DNA of 64,000 nucleotides from Spirochaetales bacterium (GTDB taxonomy: Bacteria; Spirochaetota; Spirochaetia; SZUA-6; RPPD01): contig JAFGJO010000038.1 in the NCBI GenBank assembly GCA_016929065.1, forward strand, positions 62,001 to 126,000. Reading direction: 5' to 3'. The stretch's first letter is position 1. The number at the start of each line of letters is the position of its first letter. The notes beneath the pieces were generated by a model, which was given only the letters and a program-made list of their open reading frames with translations, was not told the DNA's origin and did not search any database. The translations under genes and the position numbers were made by a program. Positions 38,548 through 46,821 of this stretch are shown piece by piece.

Positions 38548-39048
38548 TTAGAAAAGTTTAATGAGCACTGATGCACCCACATTCCCAAGACTTAAATTGT
38601 CTTCGAAAGCGGTGAGATCAAAGTCATTAACCAGAATAAGATAGTATAATGAAACTTTGAGGTCTCCCAGGTTCAGGTCGGCATGGACCTTGCCGTTATA
38701 TCCGCCTGAAATTGCATTGGGTGCACTCAAATCATCAAAATTGACGACGAAGTTGAGTCCGACACCGGCTCCAATGGTTAAAATCTCGATCAGATCGATT
38801 GCAACTCCGGCATCAACATAGGTGTTGAATGTATTGCCGAAGTTATAGAGTGCCAGGCCGCTGATCTCCAGAATGGAAATTTGCAGGCGTGCATCTGCTC
38901 CAAAAGCCAGGTTATTCAGAATATCGTCATCTTCCATTGCTGTATTATAATCACCCATATACAACGCTGAGCCGCCGATATAAAACCCTTCTGCGAATAG
39001 TGCCAGTGGCAGTGCCAATAGAATAAACAATACTATCAGCTTCTTCAT
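38548..39048 (-). CDS. Small outer-membrane beta-barrel-like protein
   Basis: A signal peptide (MKKLIVLFILLALPLALFA) is followed by ~146 residues with the alternating hydrophobic/polar pattern of amphipathic strands (GFYIGGSALYMGDY, GADARLQISILEISG, KVHADLNLGDLKVSLYYLI). It ends in VLIKLF with a terminal aromatic residue, as many barrel proteins do. About eight strands fit the length. The ATG at 39048 has AGGAGGG upstream; a longer in-frame version to 39114 would bury the signal peptide and was rejected. It is monocistronic. The exact function is unknown. Confidence 0.78.
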   Translation of the reverse strand: MKKLIVLFILLALPLALFAEGFYIGGSALYMGDYNTAMEDDDILNNLAFGADARLQISILEISGLALYNFGNTFNTYVDAGVAIDLIEILTIGAGVGLNFVVNFDDLSAPNAISGGYNGKVHADLNLGDLKVSLYYLILVNDFDLTAFEDNLSLGNVGASVLIKLF

Positions 39049-39072
39049 AAATGTACCCTCCTGATAAAATTC

Positions 39073-39095
39073 GGCTTGAACTATATTTTCAAGCC
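39073..39095 (-). promoter_or_regulatory. Hairpin in the beta-barrel gene leader
   Basis: GGCTTGAA (39073-39080) is complementary to TTCAAGCC (39088-39095), with a 7-base loop. It occupies the start of the predicted 5' leader, about 20 bases before the start codon. It could stabilise the mRNA or be a protein site. Confidence 0.55.
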
Positions 39096-39104
39096 TACAC
39101 ATAA

Positions 39105-39133
39105 TTAATAGCACTATTTTGGCATGAATTCAA
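39105..39133 (-). promoter_or_regulatory. Promoter for the beta-barrel gene
   Basis: On the minus strand TTGAAT (39128-39133) and TATTAA (39105-39110) are 17 bases apart. Transcription would start close to the leader hairpin. Confidence 0.6.
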
Positions 39134-39295
39134 ATTTATTGATAAAAAAGATATTTAAGATAAAAATAAAAAAATAGAGAGAATGAGTGTTCATTTAATA
39201 AAAAACGAAATCCCGTCACTTGCTTGCTTTCTTGCCTGCTTTCTTTCAGCTTCTGAAAACATTATATTATAATTACGCTATGGAGGATGTTGTTT

Positions 39296-39838
39296 ATGAG
39301 GATAAAATATATGCTTTTTACGATGATGATTTTTGCTCTGGTATCGTCATCATACTGCTCTGCTGAGCAAACCGAAAAACGTGTTCAGGAGGAAGCGGGA
39401 ATGAAAAAAAATGAATTGAAAGAAAAACTGTCGCCGTTACAATACAAGATTACCCGGGAAAACGGGACAGAACCGGCGTTTCAAAACGAATACTGGAACA
39501 ACAAAAAGGCGGGAATCTATGTTGATATTGTCTCCGGCGATCCGTTATTTTCCTCGCTTGACAAATACGATTCCGGCACCGGCTGGCCGAGTTTCACCAA
39601 ACCGATCGACAAGGACAGTGTCATCGAAAAAAAAGATACTTCATATGGAATGGTCCGCGTAGAGGTACGCAGCGGGGATGCTGACTCGCATCTTGGGCAT
39701 GTTTTTGATGACGGTCCCGGTCCGGATGGACTGCGCTATTGTATCAACTCTGCGTCACTGCGGTTTATTTCTGTTGATGATCTCGAAAAGGAAGGCTATG
39801 GCGAATACAGGAAACTCTTTACGTCAGGGAATCATTAA
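39296..39838 (+). CDS. msrB: Exported peptide-methionine (R)-S-oxide reductase
   Basis: MsrB reduces methionine-R-sulfoxide in proteins. The domain runs from about residue 40: [52 protein letters not shown] with the catalytic Cys, and SLRF. Zinc-binding CxxC pairs found in many MsrB proteins are absent, and the usual SGCGWPSF Cys is Thr. A hydrophobic N-terminus ([18 protein letters not shown]) is a signal peptide, possibly of lipoprotein type, so the enzyme should protect envelope proteins. The ATG at 39296 has TGGAGG nine bases upstream; an ATG at 39287 directly abuts that site. Confidence 0.93.
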   Translation: MRIKYMLFTMMIFALVSSSYCSAEQTEKRVQEEAGMKKNELKEKLSPLQYKITRENGTEPAFQNEYWNNKKAGIYVDIVSGDPLFSSLDKYDSGTGWPSFTKPIDKDSVIEKKDTSYGMVRVEVRSGDADSHLGHVFDDGPGPDGLRYCINSASLRFISVDDLEKEGYGEYRKLFTSGNH

Positions 39839-39990
39839 TGCAGTGAGCGTGGAGAATAAATTCATGCAAAATTAAATTATATGTATTAGAATAATACTGT
39901 AACAAACTGAACAGCTTCATTGTTTCATGCATATGACGAATGCTGCGGAGATTTTTTATTTTATGTATACTGATATCAAGGAGCGGACAG

Positions 39991-42177
39991 ATGAACAGAA
40001 AAAATACTGTTTTTGGAATTTTTGCAGGAGCTGCATTAATTTTCCTTGCCGGCTGCGGTACATTTATAAATATACAGTTTGACGCTCCACGTGAATGGAT
40101 GGAAGGCAAAGAGTACAGTATTCAGTTTACCGTAACCCCCCTGGATGCGGTTGCAAGTGTTGAATTGTATTATCGGATCAACACAGCACCATTTGTTAAA
40201 TTTGCACCTGTTCAGCAGGGAGTTCATTTTTCCCATACGATTGCCAAAGAGAATGTTGTTTCCGGTAAAATTGAATACTACTCTGTTGTAGTTGATGCAG
40301 AAGGCAAGGAGCATAAAAGTGCGGTAGCTGTTGTACGGGTCTATTCACGGGCAGAAGCCGAAGCCCTTGCACAGCGCAATCTTGTTGCCCGTGTCCGGCA
40401 TACTCCCATTGAACAGGCACCGGTGACAATGGATCTGCAGCTGTCGTTTACCATCAATTCATCACTTGCCGTTGTCCGCTTTTTCTATTCTCCCGTCCGC
40501 GGGGCCGATTTTGAAGCAATTGTCCCTGATAGAAGAGGCCAGGATTATTTTGTCACAATTCCCGCTTCAAAACTCCGGAAAGGAACGTTGTCCTATTTCC
40601 TGAAAATAGAGGAACCGCATGCGGATTTGGGAACTATCGGGGTCTTTTTTCCCGAGGCTGGTGATATCAGGCCCTTTTCGGTCAGGATTATTGGGACAGA
40701 TGAAATCGCAGCAGCGATTGAGCAGGAAGTGCTTGCCGCGATTACTCACAATCCGCCGAGTGAAGTTCCCGAGACACGGGACCTGTCTCTGGAGCTTGCG
40801 ATTGACAGCAAAAAAACGAGTCTCCTCAACAAGCTTGTTGCCGGCCCTTTGTCGGTGACCCTGTATTCAAACAAGCGGGGCCGGTATGCTTCCGCCTGGG
40901 AGGATACACTGATGAAGGAATACAATACCTGGGCATTTCAGGGAATTATCCCGAAACGCGGTATTCAGGACGGTGTGAATCAGTATTACTTCCAGATTGT
41001 AATGAATATTGAAACTCTCGGTCGGCTCACGGTCGATGTCCCTGAAAACGGGCCGAGAAATCCCTATTATTTCAACATCATCAGTCTTGAAGAGTTGAAG
41101 GCACGCCTTGCGGAAAGCCTGTTTGTCAGTCTTTTCCACGAACCGGTTTTGGAAACTGACGGATTTGAACCGCTTGCCATTTCACTGACTGTTGAGAACA
41201 TGACCGTTCCGGTGCGGGGTGTTCTGCATATCAAAAAACCGACCGGACGTTCAGAAAAAGAAATCCTCATGAGCCAGAGAGACAATATTCTGACCGGGCT
41301 TGTCCCGGTTTCCGACCAGGATGCGGGGTATACAAATTACTATTTTGAAGTGACAGCCCTGTATAATGAAGAGGGAGCGGTGACGGTCATTTTTCCAAAA
41401 ACTGGAACAGTTCGTCCTTTTTCCTATTCAATTGTTTCCAGGGAAGTCGCCTACCAAAGGCTCGTTGATTCGCTGTTACAGCGTGTCTCACACAATCCTG
41501 TAACAAAGACTGCAGAGGGGCAGGATGTGTCTGTTGAGGTGCAGGTGAAATCGCCGGTTGCCGGGACTGCGGTGCTTGTATATTCCAGGAAATCCACGGG
41601 CAGAACATTCAGTGAGCAGAAAGCAATTCAGAAAGCGGGATCGTTTGTCGCTGTCCTGGACAAAAAAGATATCGCATCCGGGGTAAATACCTACTATATA
41701 GAAGTGCGTGAGCCGCATTCTTATTTTGGATCTATTGTCGCGCGGCTGCCCGAAAACGGCCAGTCACGGCCGTTCAGCTTCACTGTTGAAACAATTGATG
41801 TACAAATTCCCGCGATGTTCTCGTTTTCACCTGTCAGGGAAGTCGATTCGGGGAAAGCTGTTACCATTCACATACAGGCAAAAAAGGCAGCGGATGATAT
41901 GAAACTCTCTTTGAAATTCCGTATCAGGGGTGAACGGGGAGCCTTTCAGACGATTGAAATGAAAAAAGCCGGTGTGAACTATTCGGCGGATATTCCTGAC
42001 CATTTGATTATTTCCGGCAAGGAAATCGAATATTATTTTCAAATCGTGTTCGTTGATCTGGGCAGGGAGTTTACTTATCCGGAATCGGTTTCAGATCCAT
42101 TTTTGTTTTCAGTAAAAAAGGAAGTGCAGGAAAAGCCGGACAAGGATGCAAAGGATAAAGAAAACAACAAGAAATAA
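39991..42177 (+). CDS. Lipoprotein with six tandem beta-sandwich-like repeats
   Basis: The lipobox (LAGCG) ends a normal lipoprotein signal. The 728-residue product then repeats a ~115-130-residue module six times, starting near residues 22, 136, 252, 382, 500 and 613. The later modules (2-5) open with HNP-, HTP- or HEP-like residues, continue with a strand-rich stretch and a GVNTYYIE-like motif, and end in a form of RPFSF. The pattern suggests a string of immunoglobulin-like domains extending from the membrane. The C-terminus is a charged tail rich in Lys and Asp. The ATG at 39991 has AAGGAGCGG upstream. No enzymatic motif is seen. Function unknown. Confidence 0.82.
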   Translation: MNRKNTVFGIFAGAALIFLAGCGTFINIQFDAPREWMEGKEYSIQFTVTPLDAVASVELYYRINTAPFVKFAPVQQGVHFSHTIAKENVVSGKIEYYSVVVDAEGKEHKSAVAVVRVYSRAEAEALAQRNLVARVRHTPIEQAPVTMDLQLSFTINSSLAVVRFFYSPVRGADFEAIVPDRRGQDYFVTIPASKLRKGTLSYFLKIEEPHADLGTIGVFFPEAGDIRPFSVRIIGTDEIAAAIEQEVLAAITHNPPSEVPETRDLSLELAIDSKKTSLLNKLVAGPLSVTLYSNKRGRYASAWEDTLMKEYNTWAFQGIIPKRGIQDGVNQYYFQIVMNIETLGRLTVDVPENGPRNPYYFNIISLEELKARLAESLFVSLFHEPVLETDGFEPLAISLTVENMTVPVRGVLHIKKPTGRSEKEILMSQRDNILTGLVPVSDQDAGYTNYYFEVTALYNEEGAVTVIFPKTGTVRPFSYSIVSREVAYQRLVDSLLQRVSHNPVTKTAEGQDVSVEVQVKSPVAGTAVLVYSRKSTGRTFSEQKAIQKAGSFVAVLDKKDIASGVNTYYIEVREPHSYFGSIVARLPENGQSRPFSFTVETIDVQIPAMFSFSPVREVDSGKAVTIHIQAKKAADDMKLSLKFRIRGERGAFQTIEMKKAGVNYSADIPDHLIISGKEIEYYFQIVFVDLGREFTYPESVSDPFLFSVKKEVQEKPDKDAKDKENNKK

Positions 42178-42182
42178 CTTAC

Positions 42183-42208
42183 AAGGGGCGAACAATCGCC
42201 CCTTTTTT
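42183..42208 (+). terminator. Intrinsic terminator after the six-repeat lipoprotein gene
   Basis: AAGGGGCG and CGCCCCTT form an 8-bp stem with an AACAAT loop, followed by a T-run. Confidence 0.92.
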
Positions 42209-42213
42209 ATATG

Positions 42214-43164
42214 TTAATCATATTGTGTCCCGTTCATGAGTGTTCTGATATGGGCGGTCACTGCCTGGGAAAGGCCGAGGGGATTATACCCGCCCTCAAG
42301 CACAGAAACAATTTTTCCATGACAGCACTGTTCAGCGAGTGTCATGACGAACCGGGTGAGGTCGGCAAATCCCTTGTCGGTTATCTGAAAAGTTCCGATT
42401 GGATCATCCTTTCTGGAATCAAACCCCGCAGAGATAAATATAAGTTCCGGAATGAATTTCTTTTTTGCCAATGCAGAGGTCAGCTTTTGGCGGAATGCAT
42501 GAATGATGTCTTTATCAGTTGCTGAATCGGGCAGGGGCACATTACAATTATATCCCTTGCCTTTCCCTTCACCAATCCTTTGTGGAAAACCGCTGACCGG
42601 ATAGTCATACAGGGCATGGGTAGAGAAAAAAAATACTGACGGGTCCCTGTAGAAGGCCCATTCTGTTCCATTCCCGTGATGGTAATCCCAGTCCAGAATA
42701 AGTATATTTTTACAGCCGTATGTTTTTTGGGCATACCGTGCAGCAATTGCAACATTATTGAAAAAACAGAATCCCTCACCCTGATAATTCCCGTCGCAGT
42801 GCGCTCCATTGTTATGGGCATGGTGTCCTGGAGGCCGGATTGCACAGAAAGAATTAACGACCCTGTTTTTCATGACTGCGTCAACCGCCGAAAGCACTCC
42901 GGCGACTGCCTCAAGAGCAGGATGGGCCTTGTCAGCCCATTTCGTCACCGAGTTGTAGTGGGTGGCAGAGTGAATCATCAGTATGGCGTTTTTAACTGTC
43001 TGCGTCCGTTTGGATATTTTTATATGGTGCAGTTTTTTATTCAGTTCCGTAGCAGCTATCCGCTTTTTGATTGCCTCAAGCCGGTGGGGGGTTTCCGGAA
43101 GCCTTGGATGAAGTTTGTGGGATAAAAATACATCACTATAGATGTAGCCTGTTTTTTTTACCAA
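42214..43164 (-). CDS. Histone deacetylase family protein (class II-like / acetylpolyamine amidohydrolase type)
   Basis: These zinc hydrolases remove acetyl groups from lysines or polyamines. Present are HPRLPETPHRLEAI near the N-terminus, RPPGHHA with the catalytic His pair, WDYHHGNGT with zinc ligands, and SAGFDSRKDDPIG with the third ligand. VLEGGYN follows. The chosen start is a TTG at 43164 with AGAAGGGA eight bases upstream, which matches where homologues begin. The ATG at 43209 is in frame and would add 15 unconserved residues, but has no ribosome-binding site. No signal peptide. The real substrate is unknown. Confidence 0.9.
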   Translation of the reverse strand: MVKKTGYIYSDVFLSHKLHPRLPETPHRLEAIKKRIAATELNKKLHHIKISKRTQTVKNAILMIHSATHYNSVTKWADKAHPALEAVAGVLSAVDAVMKNRVVNSFCAIRPPGHHAHNNGAHCDGNYQGEGFCFFNNVAIAARYAQKTYGCKNILILDWDYHHGNGTEWAFYRDPSVFFFSTHALYDYPVSGFPQRIGEGKGKGYNCNVPLPDSATDKDIIHAFRQKLTSALAKKKFIPELIFISAGFDSRKDDPIGTFQITDKGFADLTRFVMTLAEQCCHGKIVSVLEGGYNPLGLSQAVTAHIRTLMNGTQYD

Positions 43165-43269
43165 GAAAATGGTCCCTTCTGTTTTTATGTTACCGCGGGA
43201 TCCGGGCATTTATCAGAGACCCTGCGGGCTGGAAGCAACTGGGTTTGGATATATCAATCTACCCCGTTA

Positions 43270-43298
43270 AATATAGAAAATCATGTTTTTTATTGCAA
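43270..43298 (-). promoter_or_regulatory. Promoter for the deacetylase gene
   Basis: On the minus strand TTGCAA (43293-43298) and TATATT (43270-43275) are 17 bases apart. Transcription would start near 43263, ahead of both candidate start codons. Confidence 0.65.
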
Positions 43299-43314
43299 AT
43301 TTTTCTTTTTCAGG

Positions 43315-43377
43315 TTTTTACAACTATTTTACAATTTGGTTGCATCTTTTTTACATCCTCCGGGTACATTTTTTACA
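43315..43377. repeat. Helically phased TTTTACA repeats
   Basis: The motif TTTTACA ends at 43322, 43333, 43355 and 43377, with steps of 11, 22 and 22 bases, i.e. one or two DNA turns. The block lies between the divergent deacetylase and pentapeptide genes and abuts the deacetylase -35. It could be a tandem binding site or a curved, UP-element-like region. Confidence 0.65.
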
Positions 43378-43400
43378 GATACACTGTCAAGGAGGAAGAT

Positions 43401-43949
43401 ATGAGAACATTAAAAGAAATTGTGAGAAAGGAACTGTCTTCAGAAAAACTTGATGCGTTGATTCAGCGTCAAAAAAAGGCGGGAAGGGATATCGAACTGC
43501 TTCATTATATCATAAAGTCGCATGATTTCAGCTGTAAAAAGTACGGCTTTTTTGAAATTTATAATTCAGAGCTGAAACAATGCGACTTCACTGCCGCTGA
43601 AATTCTCCATCCGGTTTTCGGCGAAGTTTTTGGAACAGAGATCAATTTTTCATGCGCTGTATTCAAAAAAGGTGAAATCATATGGTCCAAACTTCCCGGT
43701 GCAGTGTTCAGGGATTCAATTATGTCGAGGATGTATTTTTTTGAAACTGATCTCAGCGGAGCTGATTTCACCGGAGCTGATTTGACGGCCGCTTCTTTTA
43801 TAAAATGCAATCTCAACCGGGTTGTTTTTAAAAATACTCTTATTGAAAAGACCCGCTTTGAAGATTGTTCCATGAAAGATGTATGCGGTATGCCCGATTA
43901 CGCTCATACCTATACCCCGGTGATGTTCAGTTCAAAAAATCATGAATAG
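43401..43949 (+). CDS. Pentapeptide-repeat protein
   Basis: The 182-residue protein has an N-terminal helical part (residues 1-50). It then shows A(D/N)LxX-type pentapeptide units, clearest in DLSGADFTGADLTAASFIKC and also as CDFTA, CAVF and TRFED-like variants before and after. The repeats should form a short right-handed quadrilateral beta helix. The family includes DNA-gyrase-protecting proteins, but most members have no known role. The ATG has AAGGAGG upstream. It is divergent from the deacetylase gene and probably monocistronic. Confidence 0.85.
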   Translation: MRTLKEIVRKELSSEKLDALIQRQKKAGRDIELLHYIIKSHDFSCKKYGFFEIYNSELKQCDFTAAEILHPVFGEVFGTEINFSCAVFKKGEIIWSKLPGAVFRDSIMSRMYFFETDLSGADFTGADLTAASFIKCNLNRVVFKNTLIEKTRFEDCSMKDVCGMPDYAHTYTPVMFSSKNHE

Positions 43950-44015
43950 CTGAAATGTTATCAGTATAATCCGGAACATCTGGCATGTTGACACGGATTT
44001 TACCCTGATTTTCCC

Positions 44016-44048
44016 GGAGTTCAGCTGAACAGCTCCATGTGTTTTTTT
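44016..44048 (+). terminator. Probable intrinsic terminator after the pentapeptide gene
   Basis: GGAGTTC pairs with GAAC and CTCC around an AGCT loop, with a two-base bulge, followed six bases later by a seven-T run. The spacing makes it weaker than the others in the window. Confidence 0.45.
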
Positions 44049-44055
44049 CTCTCTC

Positions 44056-44083
44056 TTGACCCCCTCATGGAATACATTATAAT
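44056..44083 (+). promoter_or_regulatory. Upstream promoter of the 2-oxoacid oxidoreductase operon
   Basis: TTGACC (44056-44061) and TATAAT (44078-44083) are 16 bases apart, a near-consensus promoter about 110 bases before the ferredoxin ATG. No coding sequence lies between it and the second promoter. Confidence 0.65.
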
Positions 44084-44130
44084 CTCCTGTTTACCATACT
44101 TTATGTAATTTACCCGAATTCGCAAAGAAC

Positions 44131-44157
44131 TTGACAAAGTATACCTATAGGTATAAC
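44131..44157 (+). promoter_or_regulatory. Promoter with perfect 16-bp dyad operator for the 2-oxoacid oxidoreductase operon
   Basis: A consensus TTGACA (44131-44136) is followed by TATAAC (44152-44157) at a short spacing of 15. The perfect palindrome TATACCTATAGGTATA (44140-44155) fills the spacer and overlaps the -10, so a bound protein would block or remodel the promoter. The CC/GG half-sites flanked by TATA recall sites of CsoR/RcnR-type or HxlR-type regulators, but no regulator gene is adjacent. Confidence 0.65.
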
Positions 44158-44191
44158 TTGAAACCAATACTTTTACGACAAGTGAGGGGCT

Positions 44192-44452
44192 ATGCAAGAG
44201 ACCATTTCAGATATAAAAACCAAATCCGGCCCAAAAGGCCGCCCGGAAATTGATCCGGAGATATGCAAGGGCTGCGGATTATGTATTCCATCCTGCCCGA
44301 AAGATGTACTTTCCATTTCAAAAAAGACGAATTCGCAGGGTATTCAGTTTTCCGAGTACGATGAAAGCGGAAACTGTATAGCCTGTAAAAATTGTGCAAT
44401 AACATGTCCTGAACGGGCGATTTCCATCTATAAATTTGTGGAGGAGGAATAA
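44192..44452 (+). CDS. 2[4Fe-4S] ferredoxin, delta subunit of a 2-oxoacid:ferredoxin oxidoreductase
   Basis: The 86-residue protein has two clusters of CxxCxxCxxxCP type: CKGCGLCIPSCP and CIACKNCAITCP. It carries electrons within a KorDABC/VorDABC-type complex that oxidatively decarboxylates a 2-oxoacid with CoA and reduces ferredoxin. It is the first gene of a four-gene run and lies two bases before the alpha subunit. The ATG has GAGGGG just upstream. Confidence 0.92.
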   Translation: MQETISDIKTKSGPKGRPEIDPEICKGCGLCIPSCPKDVLSISKKTNSQGIQFSEYDESGNCIACKNCAITCPERAISIYKFVEEE

Positions 44453-44454
44453 CC

Positions 44455-45510
44455 GTGTCAGACAAATTACTCATGAAGGGAAACGAAGTTATCGGCGAGG
44501 CAGCCATTATTGCAGGATGCCGCCATTATTTCGGATACCCGATTACCCCGCAGAATGAAATTCCCGCATATATGGCAGCACGAATGCCTGAAGTCGGGGG
44601 AGTGTTTGTTCAGGCCGAGAGTGAAGTTGCAGCTATTAATATGGTGCTTGGAGCCGCAGCAGCAGGTGCCCGGGTCATGACCTCTTCGTCCTCACCCGGT
44701 ATCAGTTTAAAGCAGGAAGGCATATCCTATCTTTCTGCCTGTGAACTGCCTGCGGTGATCGTGAACATGATGCGCGGAGGCCCCGGTCTTGGAAACATCG
44801 CCGGCGCCCAGGGGGATTACTTTCAGGCGACAAAAGGCGGCGGCCATGGCGATTATCGTTTGATTGTTCTTGCCCCGGCAACAGTACAGGAGATGGCCGA
44901 TTATACAGTTCAGGCATTTGATCTTGCAGACAAATACCGGACTGTGGTCATGATCCTCGGCGACGGACACATTGGACAGATGTCAGAACCGCTTGTTCTG
45001 CCGAAACCCACCGGGAAAACATTCGATAAATCTGCCTGGTCTTTGACCGGCGCCAAAGGGCGGGATCAGCATATTGTCCGGTCCCTGTTGCTTTATCCGG
45101 AAGATGAACTTGAAAAATTGAATATCCGGCTTCAGGAAAAATATAAATTAATCACAAAAAATGAAATTCTGTACAAAACCTATATGACAGATGATGCAGA
45201 CTACCTTTTGATCGGATTCGGCATGTGTTCCAGGCTCGCACGGGGTGCATGTGATGTGTTGCGGAAAAAAGGCCTAAAAGCCGGAATGTTCCGGCCGGTC
45301 ACATTGTGGCCCTTCCCAAGTGCAGAACTTGCAAAAGCAGCAGCTGGAAAGAAAAAAATACTCGTTATCGAAATGAATGCAGGGCAGATGATCGAAGATG
45401 TCAATCTGGCTATTGGATGCAGCATCCCGGTAGATTTTGTCGGGAGAATGGGTGGGATGGTTCCGGAACTGGAGACCATTGTCGAGAGGGTGGAAACATA
45501 TGTCAAGTAA
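44455..45510 (+). CDS. vorB: 2-oxoacid:ferredoxin oxidoreductase alpha subunit (VorB-like)
   Basis: This subunit carries the pyrimidine-binding and transketolase C-terminal domains of the enzyme. Conserved parts are GCRHYFGYPITPQNEIP, the ESEVAAINMVLGAAAAGARV stretch and TSSSSPGISL. The 351-residue length fits the split VorB/KorA type rather than the fused pyruvate enzyme. Substrate (branched-chain oxoacid or 2-oxoglutarate) cannot be told from sequence by eye. The start is a GTG. It overlaps the beta gene by 11 bases. Confidence 0.88.
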   Translation: MSDKLLMKGNEVIGEAAIIAGCRHYFGYPITPQNEIPAYMAARMPEVGGVFVQAESEVAAINMVLGAAAAGARVMTSSSSPGISLKQEGISYLSACELPAVIVNMMRGGPGLGNIAGAQGDYFQATKGGGHGDYRLIVLAPATVQEMADYTVQAFDLADKYRTVVMILGDGHIGQMSEPLVLPKPTGKTFDKSAWSLTGAKGRDQHIVRSLLLYPEDELEKLNIRLQEKYKLITKNEILYKTYMTDDADYLLIGFGMCSRLARGACDVLRKKGLKAGMFRPVTLWPFPSAELAKAAAGKKKILVIEMNAGQMIEDVNLAIGCSIPVDFVGRMGGMVPELETIVERVETYVK

Positions 45511-46267
45511 TACCAGGATAAAAGAACAGCTTATAATGAAACGCCCCGATTCCATGTTTGAAATGAAGAATCACTACTGCCCTGGCTGCGGTCACGGCAT
45601 TATTCACAATATGCTGGGTGAATGTATCGATGAGCTAGGGGTTCAGGAAAATACGATACTTGTTGCACCAGTCGGATGTGCGGTGATGGCATTTTTGTAT
45701 TTTAAAATGGACGGGTGTGAAGCTCCCCATGGCCGTGTGCCGGCTGTTGCAACAGGGATCAAACGGGTACACCCCGATAAAATTGTCCTGGCCTATCAGG
45801 GCGACGGCGACCTGCTTGCAATCGGGATGGCGGAAACAATCCATGCTGCAAACCGCGGGGAAAATATTACGGTCATTTTTGTCAATAATGCAAACTATGG
45901 AATGACGGGCGGTCAAATGGCTCCAACCACGCTTCCCGGCCAGCGGACAAAAACGACTCCGAAGGGAAGAAACACCTCTACAGAAGGGTTTCCGATCAAG
46001 GCATGTGAACTCATCAATACACTCGAAGCACCGGTGTTTATTGAACGCTGTTCAGTACACAATGTTCCAAATATTCGGAAAACAAAGCGGGCATTAAAAA
46101 AGGCGCTTGAAAACCAGATAGAAAAGCGGGGATATTCGTTTGTCGAAGTTTTATCGATGTGTCCTACCAACTGGGGGATGCAGCCGGTTGATGGCACCAA
46201 ATGGCTGGAAGAATCCATGATTCCTGCTTTTCCGCTTGGAAATTTCCGGGACAGAGGAGCAGAATAA
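45500..46267 (+). CDS. 2-oxoacid:ferredoxin oxidoreductase beta subunit (thiamine diphosphate-binding)
   Basis: The beta subunit binds thiamine diphosphate and the proximal cluster. CPGCGHGI lies near the N-terminus, and the cofactor motif is GDGD (in AYQGDGDLLAIG) followed by NNANYGMTGGQMAPTT. The ATG at 45500 overlaps the alpha gene and has GAGAGGG upstream; the ATG at 45536 is a possible shorter start. At 255 residues it has the expected length. The last part, WGMQPVDGTKW, is also typical. The next start codon overlaps its stop as TAATG. Confidence 0.9.
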   Translation: MSSNTRIKEQLIMKRPDSMFEMKNHYCPGCGHGIIHNMLGECIDELGVQENTILVAPVGCAVMAFLYFKMDGCEAPHGRVPAVATGIKRVHPDKIVLAYQGDGDLLAIGMAETIHAANRGENITVIFVNNANYGMTGGQMAPTTLPGQRTKTTPKGRNTSTEGFPIKACELINTLEAPVFIERCSVHNVPNIRKTKRALKKALENQIEKRGYSFVEVLSMCPTNWGMQPVDGTKWLEESMIPAFPLGNFRDRGAE

Positions 46268-46821
46268 TGACAGAGCGCATATTTATTGCCGGATTCGGCG
46301 GGCAGGGTGCAATTCTTGCGGGGAAACTGATTTGTCTTGCAGCGATGCATGAAGGAAAGAATATCTCTCATATTCCGTCCTATGGGGTTGAAATGCGCGG
46401 CGGTGCGGCAAACTGCTCGGTGGTGGTTTCAGATGAAGATATACCGTCTCCGCTGGTATTCAAACCAGATGTTTTGGTGACCCTCAATGAGCAGTCTCTC
46501 AGCAAGTTTATTGACCGGCTGAGACCGGACGGGCTGCTGGTTTACAATTCTTCCCTCATTCATACTACTCCATCACGGAAAGATATTACTGTTGTGGCGG
46601 TTGATGCGAATGATATTGCCGAGGGGCTTGGCTCTTCCCGTGCTGCGAATATGGTTTTGATTGGAGCAGTTGCAGGATTGAAGCCGGAGATCGCCTCTGT
46701 TGAGTCGGTTATTTCCGAGCTCGGTAAAGCCGTGTCAACGCGAAATCTGGAGCTCAATGAGCTGAACAAGAAGGCTCTTTTTGCGGGGAAAGAGGCTGTG
46801 CTCACAAAAGCGAAAAAGTAG
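46267..46821 (+). CDS. 2-oxoacid:ferredoxin oxidoreductase gamma subunit
   Basis: The 184-residue gamma subunit opens with IFIAGFGGQGAILAGKLI and has SYGVEMRGGAANCSVVVSD, both hallmarks of the family. It completes the delta-alpha-beta-gamma order. It starts at the last base of the beta stop. The run ends here; no clear T-run terminator follows, and a 602-base non-coding stretch begins. Confidence 0.92.
   Translation: MTERIFIAGFGGQGAILAGKLICLAAMHEGKNISHIPSYGVEMRGGAANCSVVVSDEDIPSPLVFKPDVLVTLNEQSLSKFIDRLRPDGLLVYNSSLIHTTPSRKDITVVAVDANDIAEGLGSSRAANMVLIGAVAGLKPEIASVESVISELGKAVSTRNLELNELNKKALFAGKEAVLTKAKK

Noticed and set aside
43071..43400. Upstream extension of the pentapeptide gene
   Set aside because: It overlaps the divergent deacetylase gene and its promoter. 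The ATG at 43401 has an excellent ribosome-binding site.
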